Source: Sphaerisporangium dianthi (GTDB lineage: Bacteria > Actinomycetota > Actinomycetes > Streptosporangiales > Streptosporangiaceae). From it: a stretch of 64,000 nucleotides of DNA. Location: positions 62,001-126,000 of the forward strand of contig NZ_JBHSFP010000022.1 of the NCBI RefSeq assembly GCF_042654065.1. Reading direction: 5' to 3'. Positions 53,887-62,657 of this stretch are shown piece by piece (the first letter of the stretch is position 1; each line of letters opens with the position of its first letter). The position numbers and the translations under genes were made by a program. Below the pieces are notes generated by a model. The model made no database searches, had not been told where the DNA came from, and was given only the letters and a program-made list of their open reading frames with translations.

Positions 53887-55809
53887 TCACTCGCCCGTGG
53901 GCGGGGTGCCGTTCGCGCGTTCGACGTCGGCCGCGGCGCCCGGGGCGCCGCCCGCCGAGGCCGCGGGGCCGTTCAGCGGCTCGCTGGGCGCCGGGACGCC
54001 GCGCCGCACGGAGATCCGCTTGATCATGGTGCGCAGCCGGCCCGCCTTGAGCCGGGCCACCTCACGGCGCAGCCCCCCGACCTCCCGGCGCAGGTCGACG
54101 GCGCTCTTGCGCCACCGCCCCGCCTCGTCGCGCCACTTGCCGACCTGGCCGCGCAGCCGCTCGACCTCCTTGGTCAGCTTGACCACCTCGGCCTCGGTCT
54201 CGAGCCGGGCGCGGTAGGCCATCCGCCGCCCCTTGGCGGCCACCGCCTGCGCGGCGGGGACGAACCCCAGCTTCTCTCCGTCGACCCACAGCGCGCCGTA
54301 GACCTCGTCCACCACGTCGTCGATCGCATCGCCGATCGCATCGCCGGCCCGCTCGCCTGACGCGGCACCGGCGGGCCACGACACCGCGGCGCCGGTGGCG
54401 CCGGCGGACGCCGGAGGGGCGAGGACCAAGGCGGCGCGGGCGAAGGCGGCGCGGCGTTCCAGACGGGCCGTGGCCAGACCGTCCGGCGACTCGGCGAGCA
54501 GGACGCCGACCAGCCCGTGGCCGTCGTCCACCGCCAGGTCCAGCAGCTTGGCCAGGGTGTCCTCCTCGGGCACCCACCCGGCGGGCAGGCACAGCCGGAA
54601 CGGCGCCACCCGCTCGGCGGCGGTCGGCGCGAACCGCACCCGGCCCTCATGGGCGTAGTGGCCCCGGATGAGCGCGAGGTCGAGGCGGGGGTCGGTGAGC
54701 GGTGCCCGGCGTTCGGGCTCGAAGGTCTCCCATGGGCCTGTGAGCAGCACCGACACATCGGGCACGGTGCCCGCCAGCACGGCGTCCACGGTGGCGCGGG
54801 TGTCCTCGTACCCGGCGGCCTCGACCACGACCTCCAGGTAGGGCACCTTCCACTGGCGGGCCGGGTGCGCGCGGAGCCAGCGGTACTGAGGGATGCGATC
54901 GCCGATCAGGGCGTGGCTGACCCGGTCGATGGGCTGCTTGTCGCGCATGCGCATGGACGGGCCCAGGTGGAAGCCCCGGGCGAGCGGCTCGGGGATGAAC
55001 ACCGCTCCGGCCTGGGCCAGGCGGTAACCCATCTCGGTGTCCTGGCCGAGGAACAGTTCCTCGTCCATGGGGCCGGCCGTCTCGATGAGCCGGCGGCCGA
55101 CCGAGGTGGCCCCGCCGACGTGCAGGCTGAAGGCCCTGCCGGGGTTCGCGGTGAGCCCGTCGGTGCGCCGCACCAGGTCCACCAGCCACTCGTGCGGCTC
55201 GGCGGGCTCGAAGAGGCCTCCCAGGTCGGCGGTGGACCTGACCACCTCGGGAGCGGGCAGCGGGGCCGTGGTGAACCGCAGGTAGCTGGTCACGACCAGG
55301 TAGGGGGCGAGGTGGTGCCAGCGCATGTGCGCCTCGACCTCGTGCCGGTCGGCGACCACGTCGGAGTCGAGCCAGTGGACGACGTCGCCGGTGGCGGCCG
55401 CCAGGCCGGCGTTGCGGGCGTTCGCCCGGCCGGGGACCTCGCAGACGATCAGCCGGGTGCCGGCGGGCCGGATCTCGGGCAGTCGCAGCGGCGGGCTGCT
55501 GCCGTTGTCCACGACGAGGACCTCGGTGAGGGCCTCGGGGTAGGTCTGCGCGGCCAGGCCGGCGAGGACGAGGTCGAGCTTGTCCTGGCCGTTGTAGGCG
55601 GGCACGACGACGCTCACCCGCAGGCTCGGCGGGAAGGCGCCGAGCTCGGGCGGGTCGAGCACGGTGTAGTCGTTGCCGCGGACCAGCCGTGGCGCGGAGC
55701 CGCCCGGCACAGGACCGCCCGGCACAGGACTGCCCGGCACGGAATCACCCGGTGCGAGGCCGCCCTGCTCGGGCGCCGTTTCGTCGGGTCGCAGGATCTG
55801 GCTGCTCAT
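53887..55809 (-). CDS. Family 2 glycosyltransferase, paralogue B, with coiled-coil tail
   Basis: 640 residues. A linker of GSPVPGGPVPGG repeats precedes RLVRGNDYTVLDPPELGAFPPSLRVSVVVPAYNGQDKLDLVLAGLAAQTYP; DXD is WLDSD (148-150); GPMDEELFLGQDTEMGYRLAQAGAVFI is the acceptor/catalytic motif. The downstream domain (PDVSVLLTGPWETFEPERRAPL...) matches paralogue A along its length. The C-terminal 90 residues are a heptad coiled coil (EVERLRGQVGKWRDEAGRWRKS...), suggesting oligomerisation or partner binding. It lies 230 bp from paralogue A and 166 bp after the third transferase. Confidence 0.85.
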   Translation of the reverse strand: MSSQILRPDETAPEQGGLAPGDSVPGSPVPGGPVPGGSAPRLVRGNDYTVLDPPELGAFPPSLRVSVVVPAYNGQDKLDLVLAGLAAQTYPEALTEVLVVDNGSSPPLRLPEIRPAGTRLIVCEVPGRANARNAGLAAATGDVVHWLDSDVVADRHEVEAHMRWHHLAPYLVVTSYLRFTTAPLPAPEVVRSTADLGGLFEPAEPHEWLVDLVRRTDGLTANPGRAFSLHVGGATSVGRRLIETAGPMDEELFLGQDTEMGYRLAQAGAVFIPEPLARGFHLGPSMRMRDKQPIDRVSHALIGDRIPQYRWLRAHPARQWKVPYLEVVVEAAGYEDTRATVDAVLAGTVPDVSVLLTGPWETFEPERRAPLTDPRLDLALIRGHYAHEGRVRFAPTAAERVAPFRLCLPAGWVPEEDTLAKLLDLAVDDGHGLVGVLLAESPDGLATARLERRAAFARAALVLAPPASAGATGAAVSWPAGAASGERAGDAIGDAIDDVVDEVYGALWVDGEKLGFVPAAQAVAAKGRRMAYRARLETEAEVVKLTKEVERLRGQVGKWRDEAGRWRKSAVDLRREVGGLRREVARLKAGRLRTMIKRISVRRGVPAPSEPLNGPAASAGGAPGAAADVERANGTPPTGE

Positions 55810-55907
55810 GAGGTTCCCAGGATGTGGCGGGGCACGAGGTCGGCGGAGCACGTCACGCGCGCGAGGCCGGCCGAGAACACCACGTGGACGACGTCACGAC
55901 CTCGCGA

Positions 55908-55989
55908 GGGCACGGGTCCTCCGGCGCGGGTCACGGTATCTCCACCTGGCGGGGGCACGGGTCCTCCGGCGCGGGTCACGGCGTCTCCA
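55908..55989. repeat. 45-bp-spaced direct repeat at the third glycosyltransferase stop
   Basis: GGGCACGGGTCCTCCGGCGC with trailing GGGTCACGG occurs at 55908 and 55953. The second copy runs into the end of the third transferase gene. The two copies match over about 35 bp with a couple of differences. Confidence 0.75.
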
Positions 55990-57136
55990 GGATGCGGCTC
56001 GGCCGGAAGCCACGCCACTGGTTCGTCGAGACGCGCAGGAAGTGCGCGAGAGGCAGCTGCCAGGTGTGGCCCGCGGCGACCGAGCGGCGCAGGACGTACC
56101 CGAGCCCCTGGGTGCGGTAGATGCGGGCTCCGGCGGCGTGGGCGGTCTTGAGGAGCTGGGCGTCCACCCCCCGCGACACCCCCTCGAAACCGCCTATCTC
56201 CTGATATTTCTCACGAGCGAGGAAGATCGTACCGCCGGCCACGTGATCGGACCATATTTCGCTGGTGTAGTCCGTGCGCCGGACCGTGACGTTCAGCGGC
56301 TCCAGGTAGAAGAACTCGGCGGCCGTGCCCACGATGTCGGCCCCGCTGTACGCGCGTGCCATGAGCAGGTCGGACAGGTGCTCAGGGGAGTACCAGTCGT
56401 CGTCGTCCCACTTGGCGATGTCGTCACCGCTCGCCCTGGCCGCCGCCTCGTGGAGCACCTGGCCGAACGGCGTCGCCTCGTCGGCCTCCACCACGGTCAG
56501 CGGCAGAGGGAAGCCGGCGACGGCGCGGCGAACGTCCTCGTGGGAGGCGGGGACGCCGTGCAGGCCGAGGACGAGCTCGACCTCGGCATGGCGCTGACGC
56601 GCGATCTGGGCGAGCGCCGACGCGAGCAGCCCGGGCCGCTTGCTGGACATCACGACGCTGACCTTGGGCGTCGCCCCGCCCGTCGTCGCCGACGCGCGCG
56701 AGGCGTGCCGGCGGAGCCGCAGGCTGTGCTCCTCCCTGCGCAGGTCGGCGACCGAGCGGACCGACCGCTCGCGCGGGCCCGGCGCCCAGGACGCGAGCAG
56801 CGCGGCGAGGTCGGGGTCGGCCTCCTTGACCCAGGCGGGCGCGTCGTCCGCGTGCACGGGGACCCCGGCCGCCGCCAGGGCATGGACGGTCTGGAGCGCC
56901 TCGGTCGCACCCGCCGTCCCGGCCGCGCCCGCGCCGCCCGCCTGCGGCCAGCGGACGCGCAGGCCCTCCAGCGCGCGCAGCGGCACGATGTCGGCGGCGG
57001 TCAGCGGCAGGCCGGCGGCCTGGCCCGCGAGCAGCGGCCGGGCGCCTGAGAACGACAGCTCGGCCGGATCGGCCGTCGGCGTGCGCACGTAGCCGAGCGG
57101 TGTCGGGTCGCCCTCTGCCAACGCCTCACCTTTCAC
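55976..57136 (-). CDS. Family 2 glycosyltransferase with long N-terminal domain
   Basis: 386 residues. Residues 1-140 are a variable domain of Ala/Pro-rich character (LPLTAADIVPLRALEGLRVRWP). The GT-A domain starts at ATPKVSVVMSSKRPGLLASALAQIARQ and has GDDIAKWDDDDWYSPEHL (Asp244-247), then IGGFEGVSRGVDAQLLK. The SSKRP and DDDDWY features match the GT2 type often found in cell-envelope glycan loci. GTG at 57136 was used; a TTG at 57121, preceded by AAAGGTGAG, is a rival start. It lies 121 bp after hom, possibly in the lysA-hom operon. Confidence 0.82.
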   Translation of the reverse strand: MKGEALAEGDPTPLGYVRTPTADPAELSFSGARPLLAGQAAGLPLTAADIVPLRALEGLRVRWPQAGGAGAAGTAGATEALQTVHALAAAGVPVHADDAPAWVKEADPDLAALLASWAPGPRERSVRSVADLRREEHSLRLRRHASRASATTGGATPKVSVVMSSKRPGLLASALAQIARQRHAEVELVLGLHGVPASHEDVRRAVAGFPLPLTVVEADEATPFGQVLHEAAARASGDDIAKWDDDDWYSPEHLSDLLMARAYSGADIVGTAAEFFYLEPLNVTVRRTDYTSEIWSDHVAGGTIFLAREKYQEIGGFEGVSRGVDAQLLKTAHAAGARIYRTQGLGYVLRRSVAAGHTWQLPLAHFLRVSTNQWRGFRPSRILETP

Positions 57137-57257
57137 TACCGGCCCCGCCGGGGGAGACGGGGGAAGACGACGCCCAAGGGCCCGCGAGGCCGGGGCGCCG
57201 GAAGACGCCCAGGACCTGCGAGGGCGCGCGGGGACGGCGCCCCCGGGCACGCCCGGG

Positions 57258-58676
57258 TCAGGGCAGCTCGTCGCCCTCGACGCGCATCACGCTCGTCACG
57301 CCTCTGACGATGCCGAGTTCGCGCAGCCCGTCTATTGTGGCCGAAAGCGCGGCGTCGCTGGCCCGGTGGGAGACCAGGACGAGCTGGGCGTCGTCGCCGC
57401 GGCCCTCCTGGCGCACGGTCTGGATGGAAACGTCGTGCTTGGCGAACATCTCGGCGACGGTGGCCAGCACGCCCGGCTTGTCGGCGACGTCCAGCGACAC
57501 GTGGTAGCGGGTGACCGTCTCGCCCATCGGGTGGACGGGCAGGTCGGCGTAGGTGGACGCCTGCGGGCCGTGGGTGCCGGCGATGCGGTTGCGTGCCACG
57601 GCCACGAGGTCGCCGAGGACCGCCGAGGCCGTCGGCGCGCCGCCCGCGCCCTTGCCGTAGAACATGAGCTGCCCGGCCGACTGGGCCTCCACGAACACCG
57701 CGTTGTACGCCTCGCGGACCCCGGCCAGCGGGTGGCTCCTCGGGATCATCGCGGGGTGGACGCGCACGCCGACCGAGCCGCCGCCGTCGGAGCGGGCGCA
57801 GATGGCGAGCAGCTTGATGACGTACCCCATGGCCTTGGCGCTGGCCACGTCGGTCGCGGTGATCTCGGTGATGCCCTCGCGGTGCACGTCGGCGGCCGTC
57901 ACCCGGCTGTGGAAGGCCAGTTCGGCCAGGATGGCCGCCTTCGCGGCGGCGTCGAAGCCCTCGACGTCCGCCGTCGGGTCCGCCTCGGCGTACCCGAGCG
58001 ACTGGGCCTCCTCCAGCGCGTCGGTGAACGAGGCGCCCGTGGAGTCCATCTTGTCGAGGATGTAGTTGGTGGTGCCGTTGACGATGCCGAGAACGCGGTG
58101 GACGCGGTCGCCGGCCATCGACTCGCGCAGCGGGCGGAGCAGGGGGATCGCCCCGGCCACGCTGGCCTCGTAGTACAGGTCGACGCCGTGCCGCTTGGCC
58201 GCGCCGTGCAGGGTGGCGCCGTCCTCGGCCAGCAGTGCCTTGTTGGCGGTGACGACGGACTTGCCGCCGGACATGGCGGCCAGCAGCAGCGACCTGGCCG
58301 GCTCGATGCCGCCGATCACCTCGATGACGATGTCGATGTCGTCCCTGGTCACCAGGGCCTCGGCGTCGACGGTCAGCAGCGCCGGGTCGACATCGCCGTC
58401 GCGTTTGCGGGTGAGCCTGCGGACCGCGACGCCCGCCAGCTCGAGCGGGGCCCCGATGCGGGCGGCGAGGTCGTCGGCCTGCTCGCGCAGCAGCCGCACC
58501 ACCTGGGTGCCGACGACGCCGCAGCCGAGCAGCGCGACCTTCAGCGGCCTCGGCGGCCCGGGGTCGCCCGGTCTCTCGTGCCTGCCCCGGGCTTCCGCGG
58601 CCGCGGCGTCCTCGCCCTCGCCGGGCTCCGCCGCCGATCTCGGCGCGCGCGGCCCTTCGGGCTCGACCGGTTTCAT
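57258..58676 (-). CDS. hom: Homoserine dehydrogenase
   Basis: 472 residues. A Pro/Glu/Arg-rich N-terminus of about 45 residues precedes KVALLGCGVVGTQVVRLL (NAD(P)-binding), VVTANKALLA, the catalytic region GYAEADPTADVEGFDAAAKAAIL, and a C-terminal ACT domain (YHVSLDVADKPGVLATVAEMF) for threonine feedback. It makes homoserine for threonine and methionine. The ATG overlaps the lysA stop (ATGA); GAGGGGG precedes it. Confidence 0.96.
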   Translation of the reverse strand: MKPVEPEGPRAPRSAAEPGEGEDAAAAEARGRHERPGDPGPPRPLKVALLGCGVVGTQVVRLLREQADDLAARIGAPLELAGVAVRRLTRKRDGDVDPALLTVDAEALVTRDDIDIVIEVIGGIEPARSLLLAAMSGGKSVVTANKALLAEDGATLHGAAKRHGVDLYYEASVAGAIPLLRPLRESMAGDRVHRVLGIVNGTTNYILDKMDSTGASFTDALEEAQSLGYAEADPTADVEGFDAAAKAAILAELAFHSRVTAADVHREGITEITATDVASAKAMGYVIKLLAICARSDGGGSVGVRVHPAMIPRSHPLAGVREAYNAVFVEAQSAGQLMFYGKGAGGAPTASAVLGDLVAVARNRIAGTHGPQASTYADLPVHPMGETVTRYHVSLDVADKPGVLATVAEMFAKHDVSIQTVRQEGRGDDAQLVLVSHRASDAALSATIDGLRELGIVRGVTSVMRVEGDELP

Positions 58677-60055
58677 ACTTGCCCCCTCAGCAGGTCGTCC
58701 TCGGTCTCCCTGTGCATGATGACGCGTGACTTGCCGTCCTTGACCGCCACCACGGCGGGCTTGAGAAGGTAGTTGTAGTTGTGCGCGAGCGACCGGCAGT
58801 ACGCGCCGGTGGCCGGCACGGCGAGCAGGTCGCCGGCGGTGAGGTCGCCCGGCAGCCACACGTCGCGCACCACGATGTCGCCGCTCTCGCAGTGCTTGCC
58901 CACCACGCGCGACAGCGTGGGCCTCGCCTCGCTGGCCCGCGACGCGAGCACGCAGGTGTAGTCGGCCCCGTACAGGGCGGTGCGCAGGTTGTCGCTCATG
59001 CCGCCGTCGACGCTGACGTAGGACCTCAGCCCTTCGACGTCCTTGACCGTGCCGACCTCGTAGACCGTCACGCCGCCGGGGCCGGAGATGGCCCGGCCGG
59101 GCTCGACGGTGAGCCGGGGGACGGGCAGGCCGGCGTCCTCGCAGACCCGCGTCACGATCATGCGCAGGTTGTCGGCGATCACCTTGATGTCGGGGGCGTC
59201 GTCGCCCTCGACGTAGGCGATGCCGTACCCGCCGCCGAGGTCGAGCTCGGGCAGGACGACGCCGTGCTCCTGCTTGATCTCCGTCAGCAGCACGGCCAGG
59301 CGCCGGGCCGCCACCTCGAAGCCCGCCGTGTCGAAGATCTGCGAGCCGATGTGGGAGTGCAGGCCGACCAGTTCGAGCTGCGGGAGGGCGAGCACCCGGC
59401 GGACGGCCTCGGCCGCCGCGCCGCTGTTGAGCGACAGGCCGAACTTCTGGTCGTCGTGGGCCGTCGCGATGAACTCGTGCGTGTGCGCCTCGACGCCCGT
59501 GGTGACCCGGATCTGGATCTTGGGCCGTACGCCCAGCTTGTCGGCGAGGTAGCCGACGCGGGCGATCTCCTGGAAGGAGTCGACCACGATGTGCCCGACG
59601 CCGGCGGCGAGCGCCCGTTCGAGCTCCGCGTACGACTTGTTGTTGCCGTGCAGCGCGATGCGCTCGGGCGGGAACCCGACGCTCAGGGCCACGGCCAGCT
59701 CGCCGCCGCTGCAGACGTCCAGGCCCAGGCCCTCCTGGTCGACCCAGCGGGCGACCTCCTTGCACAGGAACGCCTTGCCCGCGTAGTAGACGTCCTCGCC
59801 CTGGAAGGCGGCCTTGTAGTCGCGGCACCGGGAGCGGAAGTCGTCCTCGTCCACGACGTAGAGAGGCGTGCCGTACTCGCGGGCCAGGTCACGGACGTCG
59901 ACGCCGGCGATCGTGACGGCGCCGTCCACGCGGCCGGACGTTCGCGGCCAGATCGTGGGGACGAGCGTGTTGAGGTCGGCAGGGGCCTGAGGAGGGCGGT
60001 CTTCGGGCAGCACCTCGGCGTGCCGGTCACCGGCCGGATGGGCGAATCGACTCAC
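58673..60055 (-). CDS. lysA: Diaminopimelate decarboxylase
   Basis: 460 residues, fold-type III PLP enzyme. YYAGKAFLC contains the PLP Lys, HSHIGSQI and GGGYGIAY bind phosphate, and HCESGD supplies the catalytic Cys from the other subunit. It converts meso-diaminopimelate to lysine. The start MSRFAHPAGDRHAEVLPE (GTG) matches the actinobacterial family; an ATG 48 bp upstream is not conserved. It is coupled to hom. Confidence 0.97.
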   Translation of the reverse strand: MSRFAHPAGDRHAEVLPEDRPPQAPADLNTLVPTIWPRTSGRVDGAVTIAGVDVRDLAREYGTPLYVVDEDDFRSRCRDYKAAFQGEDVYYAGKAFLCKEVARWVDQEGLGLDVCSGGELAVALSVGFPPERIALHGNNKSYAELERALAAGVGHIVVDSFQEIARVGYLADKLGVRPKIQIRVTTGVEAHTHEFIATAHDDQKFGLSLNSGAAAEAVRRVLALPQLELVGLHSHIGSQIFDTAGFEVAARRLAVLLTEIKQEHGVVLPELDLGGGYGIAYVEGDDAPDIKVIADNLRMIVTRVCEDAGLPVPRLTVEPGRAISGPGGVTVYEVGTVKDVEGLRSYVSVDGGMSDNLRTALYGADYTCVLASRASEARPTLSRVVGKHCESGDIVVRDVWLPGDLTAGDLLAVPATGAYCRSLAHNYNYLLKPAVVAVKDGKSRVIMHRETEDDLLRGQV

Positions 60056-60182
60056 CCGAACGAGGCTATCCGACCCTGTGATTCCCCCGCGCCCTATGCC
60101 CACCTGGCGAGACGGCGATACGGAAGATCTTCACAGCGGCAGGCCGCATGGCGTACCACTTACTGCTGTTTGGCGGTTTTTA

Positions 60183-60968
60183 TCATATTTTGACGGGAGG
60201 GGTCTGCCCGAGTTCGGCCAACCCCTCCCCTAGAACTTTTCGGACGGCCCGCGCCATGCACAGGCGTGCGACATGGGTGCCGGTCGGCGTCTCGTCCCCC
60301 TTGGGGATCGCCGGGGCGTGCTCGAAGGCGTCGTGATAGGCCTCGGCCAGCCGTTCCAGGTACGCCGGGCGGCCGGAGTCGCGGCCCGCCCGCCTGCTCG
60401 GCAGCTCGGCCAGCACCCGCAGCACGGCCCGATCGCGCGGCCCGTCGAGCAGGCCTGCCCGGAAACCCCATCCGTTCTCCGGCTCCCCCAGACCTCCACC
60501 CGGCGCCCCCAGACCTTCCCCGGGCTTCCCCGGGGGCGGCTCCGGAAGGCCGGCGCCGAACCCCAGGGGCACGCCGATGCCGAGATCGCGCGCCCAGCGC
60601 TGGACGGCCCCCGCCCGCACATAGGCGTACCTCACGACGAAGCCGGGATTGCTCCAGGTGCGCGGCCTGTCGGGCCACGGCGCCGCCCGCCCTCCCTGAG
60701 GCGCCGGCGCCGGCCTCGGCGGCTCGGCCAGGATCTCGGGGACGATCTCGCCGGGCGTGGCGACCTCGATCACCAGGAAGCCGTTCGGCCGCGCCTCGAC
60801 CGTCCGCACCCCCGGCACGGCGCGAAGCCGCGCCGCCAGACCCTCGGCCACCTCGCGCGCCGGCCCGCCCGCCCGCCGCAGCGCCGCCGTCGAGACGTAC
60901 ACCGCGTCCCGCTCCCACGACCCCTCGGGCACCGGAGGGGCCCCCAGGATGGCGCGCAGTGCGTCCAT
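60183..60968 (-). CDS. ArgS-related anticodon-binding (DALR-like) protein NrtL
   Basis: 261 residues. The N-terminus has AALRRAGGPAREVAEGLAARLRAVPGVRTVEARPNGFLVIEV, matching the ArgS N-terminal region; the C-terminal part (AYLERLAEAYHDAF..., LCMARAVRKVLGEGLAELGQT) is the DALR anticodon-binding end of arginyl-tRNA synthetase. The catalytic HIGH/KMSKS domain is missing; a Gly/Pro-rich linker replaces it. It lies upstream of lysA, where Streptomyces has NrtL. Role unknown; tRNA binding or amino-acid sensing is plausible. GGAGGTGG precedes the ATG. Confidence 0.85.
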   Translation of the reverse strand: MDALRAILGAPPVPEGSWERDAVYVSTAALRRAGGPAREVAEGLAARLRAVPGVRTVEARPNGFLVIEVATPGEIVPEILAEPPRPAPAPQGGRAAPWPDRPRTWSNPGFVVRYAYVRAGAVQRWARDLGIGVPLGFGAGLPEPPPGKPGEGLGAPGGGLGEPENGWGFRAGLLDGPRDRAVLRVLAELPSRRAGRDSGRPAYLERLAEAYHDAFEHAPAIPKGDETPTGTHVARLCMARAVRKVLGEGLAELGQTPPVKI

Positions 60969-61052
60969 GCCCACCTCCGCCCCACCAGCCGACTCCACCC
61001 CGCCAGTCTGACGCCCTCCGAGAGGACGGCGACCGAATAGCGGCCGCGGCCG

Positions 61053-61781
61053 TCACCCGCCCTTGCCCGCCGCGGCCGTGGAGCGGCCTCGGCCTTCGGC
61101 CCGCAACGCGAGAAGCTCCGGCGCGAGGATGGACACCGTGCCGTGCTCGATCTCGATCAGGCCGTCGCGGCGCAGTCGCGACAGCACGCGGTTGATCGTC
61201 ACCCGTGTGACGCCCAGCAGGTCCGCCACGACCTGCTGTGTACCCGGCAGGGCGACCGGACCGGGCCGCCCGGCCGCCTGATCCAGCAGCCACGAAGCCA
61301 GCCTGGCCTCGGCGGGAAGCGTCGCCGTGGTCGCGAACTGCTGCTGGCGGTGCCGGGCATGGGCGGCGAGGACGCGCAGCACATGCCCGCGTACGGACGG
61401 CGCGTCGTCCACCAGGGCCAGGAATCGGTCTCGCGGCAGGCTCCGTACGGTGCACGGCGTGAGCGCGGTGAGGGTGGCGGTGTGCCCGCGGCCGTCGATC
61501 ACGGCGACCTTGTCCAGGGCGCGAGGGCCGTCCCACGCGCCGAACCGGACCACTCGCCCTGACCGGGTGGTGGCCGTGGCCGCCACCCGCCCGCGCAGCA
61601 GGAGCAGCAGGTGCGTGGCCGGGTCCCCGACGTTGCGCAGCGCCTCTCCGGCGGGGTACCGGCGCGCCGCCGAGGCGTCCCAGAGCGCGCGCAGCCGGTC
61701 GTCCCCCACCTGCGAGAGCAGCGGCACGCCGGCCAGGGACCGCCATCCGTCCGCGGTATCGGGTGATACAGACCAGGCCAT
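61053..61781 (-). CDS. Crp/Fnr-family transcriptional regulator
   Basis: 242 residues. A cyclic-nucleotide-binding-like beta roll (GDPATHLLLLLRGRVAATATTRSGRVVRFGAWDGP) lacks the Arg-Ser of true cAMP sites, then a dimer helix and a winged HTH (QQVVADLLGVTRVTINRVLSRLRRDGLIEIEHG). It has no FNR Cys cluster. It probably senses another ligand; targets unknown. The ATG at 61781 aligns with the fold; a longer upstream frame has no support. Confidence 0.88.
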   Translation of the reverse strand: MAWSVSPDTADGWRSLAGVPLLSQVGDDRLRALWDASAARRYPAGEALRNVGDPATHLLLLLRGRVAATATTRSGRVVRFGAWDGPRALDKVAVIDGRGHTATLTALTPCTVRSLPRDRFLALVDDAPSVRGHVLRVLAAHARHRQQQFATTATLPAEARLASWLLDQAAGRPGPVALPGTQQVVADLLGVTRVTINRVLSRLRRDGLIEIEHGTVSILAPELLALRAEGRGRSTAAAGKGG

Positions 61782-61808
61782 CTCCGAGAACCTACCGTCG
61801 GGTGCGTG

Positions 61809-62072
61809 ATGATCGTCGAACTCGTTTTCACCCCGTCCCCCGAGCGTCTCTCGGCGCGTCCCGCGCACCGCGCGCTGCTCGGCCGCCTGCACCTGGAAGG
61901 CCGGCTGGCCGCGGCCGGCCCCTGGGCGGACGACTCCGGCGCGTTGCTCGTCTTCGACGTGGAACGCGCGGAGCTGGACGCCATCATCGGAGCCGACCCG
62001 TACTACCGGACGCCCGGCGTCGAAGTGGCCGCCGTACGGGAGTGGTCACCCGTCATCGGCCCCGCCCGATGA
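61809..62072 (+). CDS. YciI-family (YCII-related) small protein
   Basis: 87 residues with a ferredoxin-like YCII fold. VELVFTPSPERLSARPAHRALLGRLHLEGRL contains the conserved His-Asp-like region and GADPYYRTPGVEVAAVREW is the C-terminal signature. Members are often stand-alone dimers of unknown catalysis; some resemble lactone isomerases. It is divergent from the Crp-type regulator by 27 bp, so their promoters overlap. A GTG three bases upstream is an alternative start. Confidence 0.85.
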   Translation: MIVELVFTPSPERLSARPAHRALLGRLHLEGRLAAAGPWADDSGALLVFDVERAELDAIIGADPYYRTPGVEVAAVREWSPVIGPAR

Positions 62073-62135
62073 CGGCCCGCCCGCTCATGGCCCGGCTGCG
62101 AGCGGCCAGGCCATGAGCGGGCGACGCGGCCTCGC

Positions 62136-62657
62136 TCATTCCGCGAAGGTCTTGCCGGTCTCCAGCAGCGTCTTGAGGTCGCTGAGGATCCAGGCGTGGC
62201 CGCCGCCCGCGCCATGGTCCTCCCACTGGCCGCCGACGAGCTCCGCGAGCTTCGGCGCGCCTTCCAGCTCGTGGGTGAGGGTCAGGGAGCACACGCCGCC
62301 CGGCAGCTCCTTGATCTCGTGCGTGACCACGGTGACCCGCTCGGCGGCGATCTCCGGGTCCATGAGCATGCGGTACGTGGTGACGAGCCTGCGGGGCGGG
62401 TCGACCTCGAGGACCTCGCCCTCGATGATCACGTCGGGGACCGGGCGCCCGTCGGCGGCGCAGGCGGCCTTGAACGGCTCGGTGGCGCGCATCCGCCACG
62501 CGCCGCCGGGGCGCAGGTCGTAGTCGGCGAGGCCGGTGTAGCCGTAGCGGGCCGTCCACTCGGGTCTGGTGATGGCGTCCCAGACGCGCTCGGGGGTGGC
62601 CTTGATATAGACCCGGTAGACCTGGGTCGCGGCGGGGGACGGAGCGGCGGTCATCAT
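62136..62657 (-). CDS. SRPBCC/AHSA1-type START-like protein
   Basis: 173 residues. VYIKATPERVWDAITRPEWTARYGYTG and GGAWRMRA, then EVLEVDPPRRLVTTYRM and SLTLTHELEG, fit the activator-of-Hsp90-like SRPBCC family. It has a hydrophobic cavity that probably binds a small ligand. It overlaps the upstream ArsR gene by ATGA, a very common operon pair. Function unknown. Confidence 0.9.
   Translation of the reverse strand: MMTAAPSPAATQVYRVYIKATPERVWDAITRPEWTARYGYTGLADYDLRPGGAWRMRATEPFKAACAADGRPVPDVIIEGEVLEVDPPRRLVTTYRMLMDPEIAAERVTVVTHEIKELPGGVCSLTLTHELEGAPKLAELVGGQWEDHGAGGGHAWILSDLKTLLETGKTFAE

Noticed and set aside
48046..57257. Integrative element or prophage carrying the hom-thrC insert
   Set aside because: I found no integrase, transposase, tRNA gene or terminal repeats, so a mobile-element label is unsupported.
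57258..59828. One 856-residue fusion protein covering hom and part of lysA
   Set aside because: The upstream part is read in the wrong frame through lysA; the hom start at 58676 has its own ribosome-binding site and overlaps the lysA stop in the normal way.
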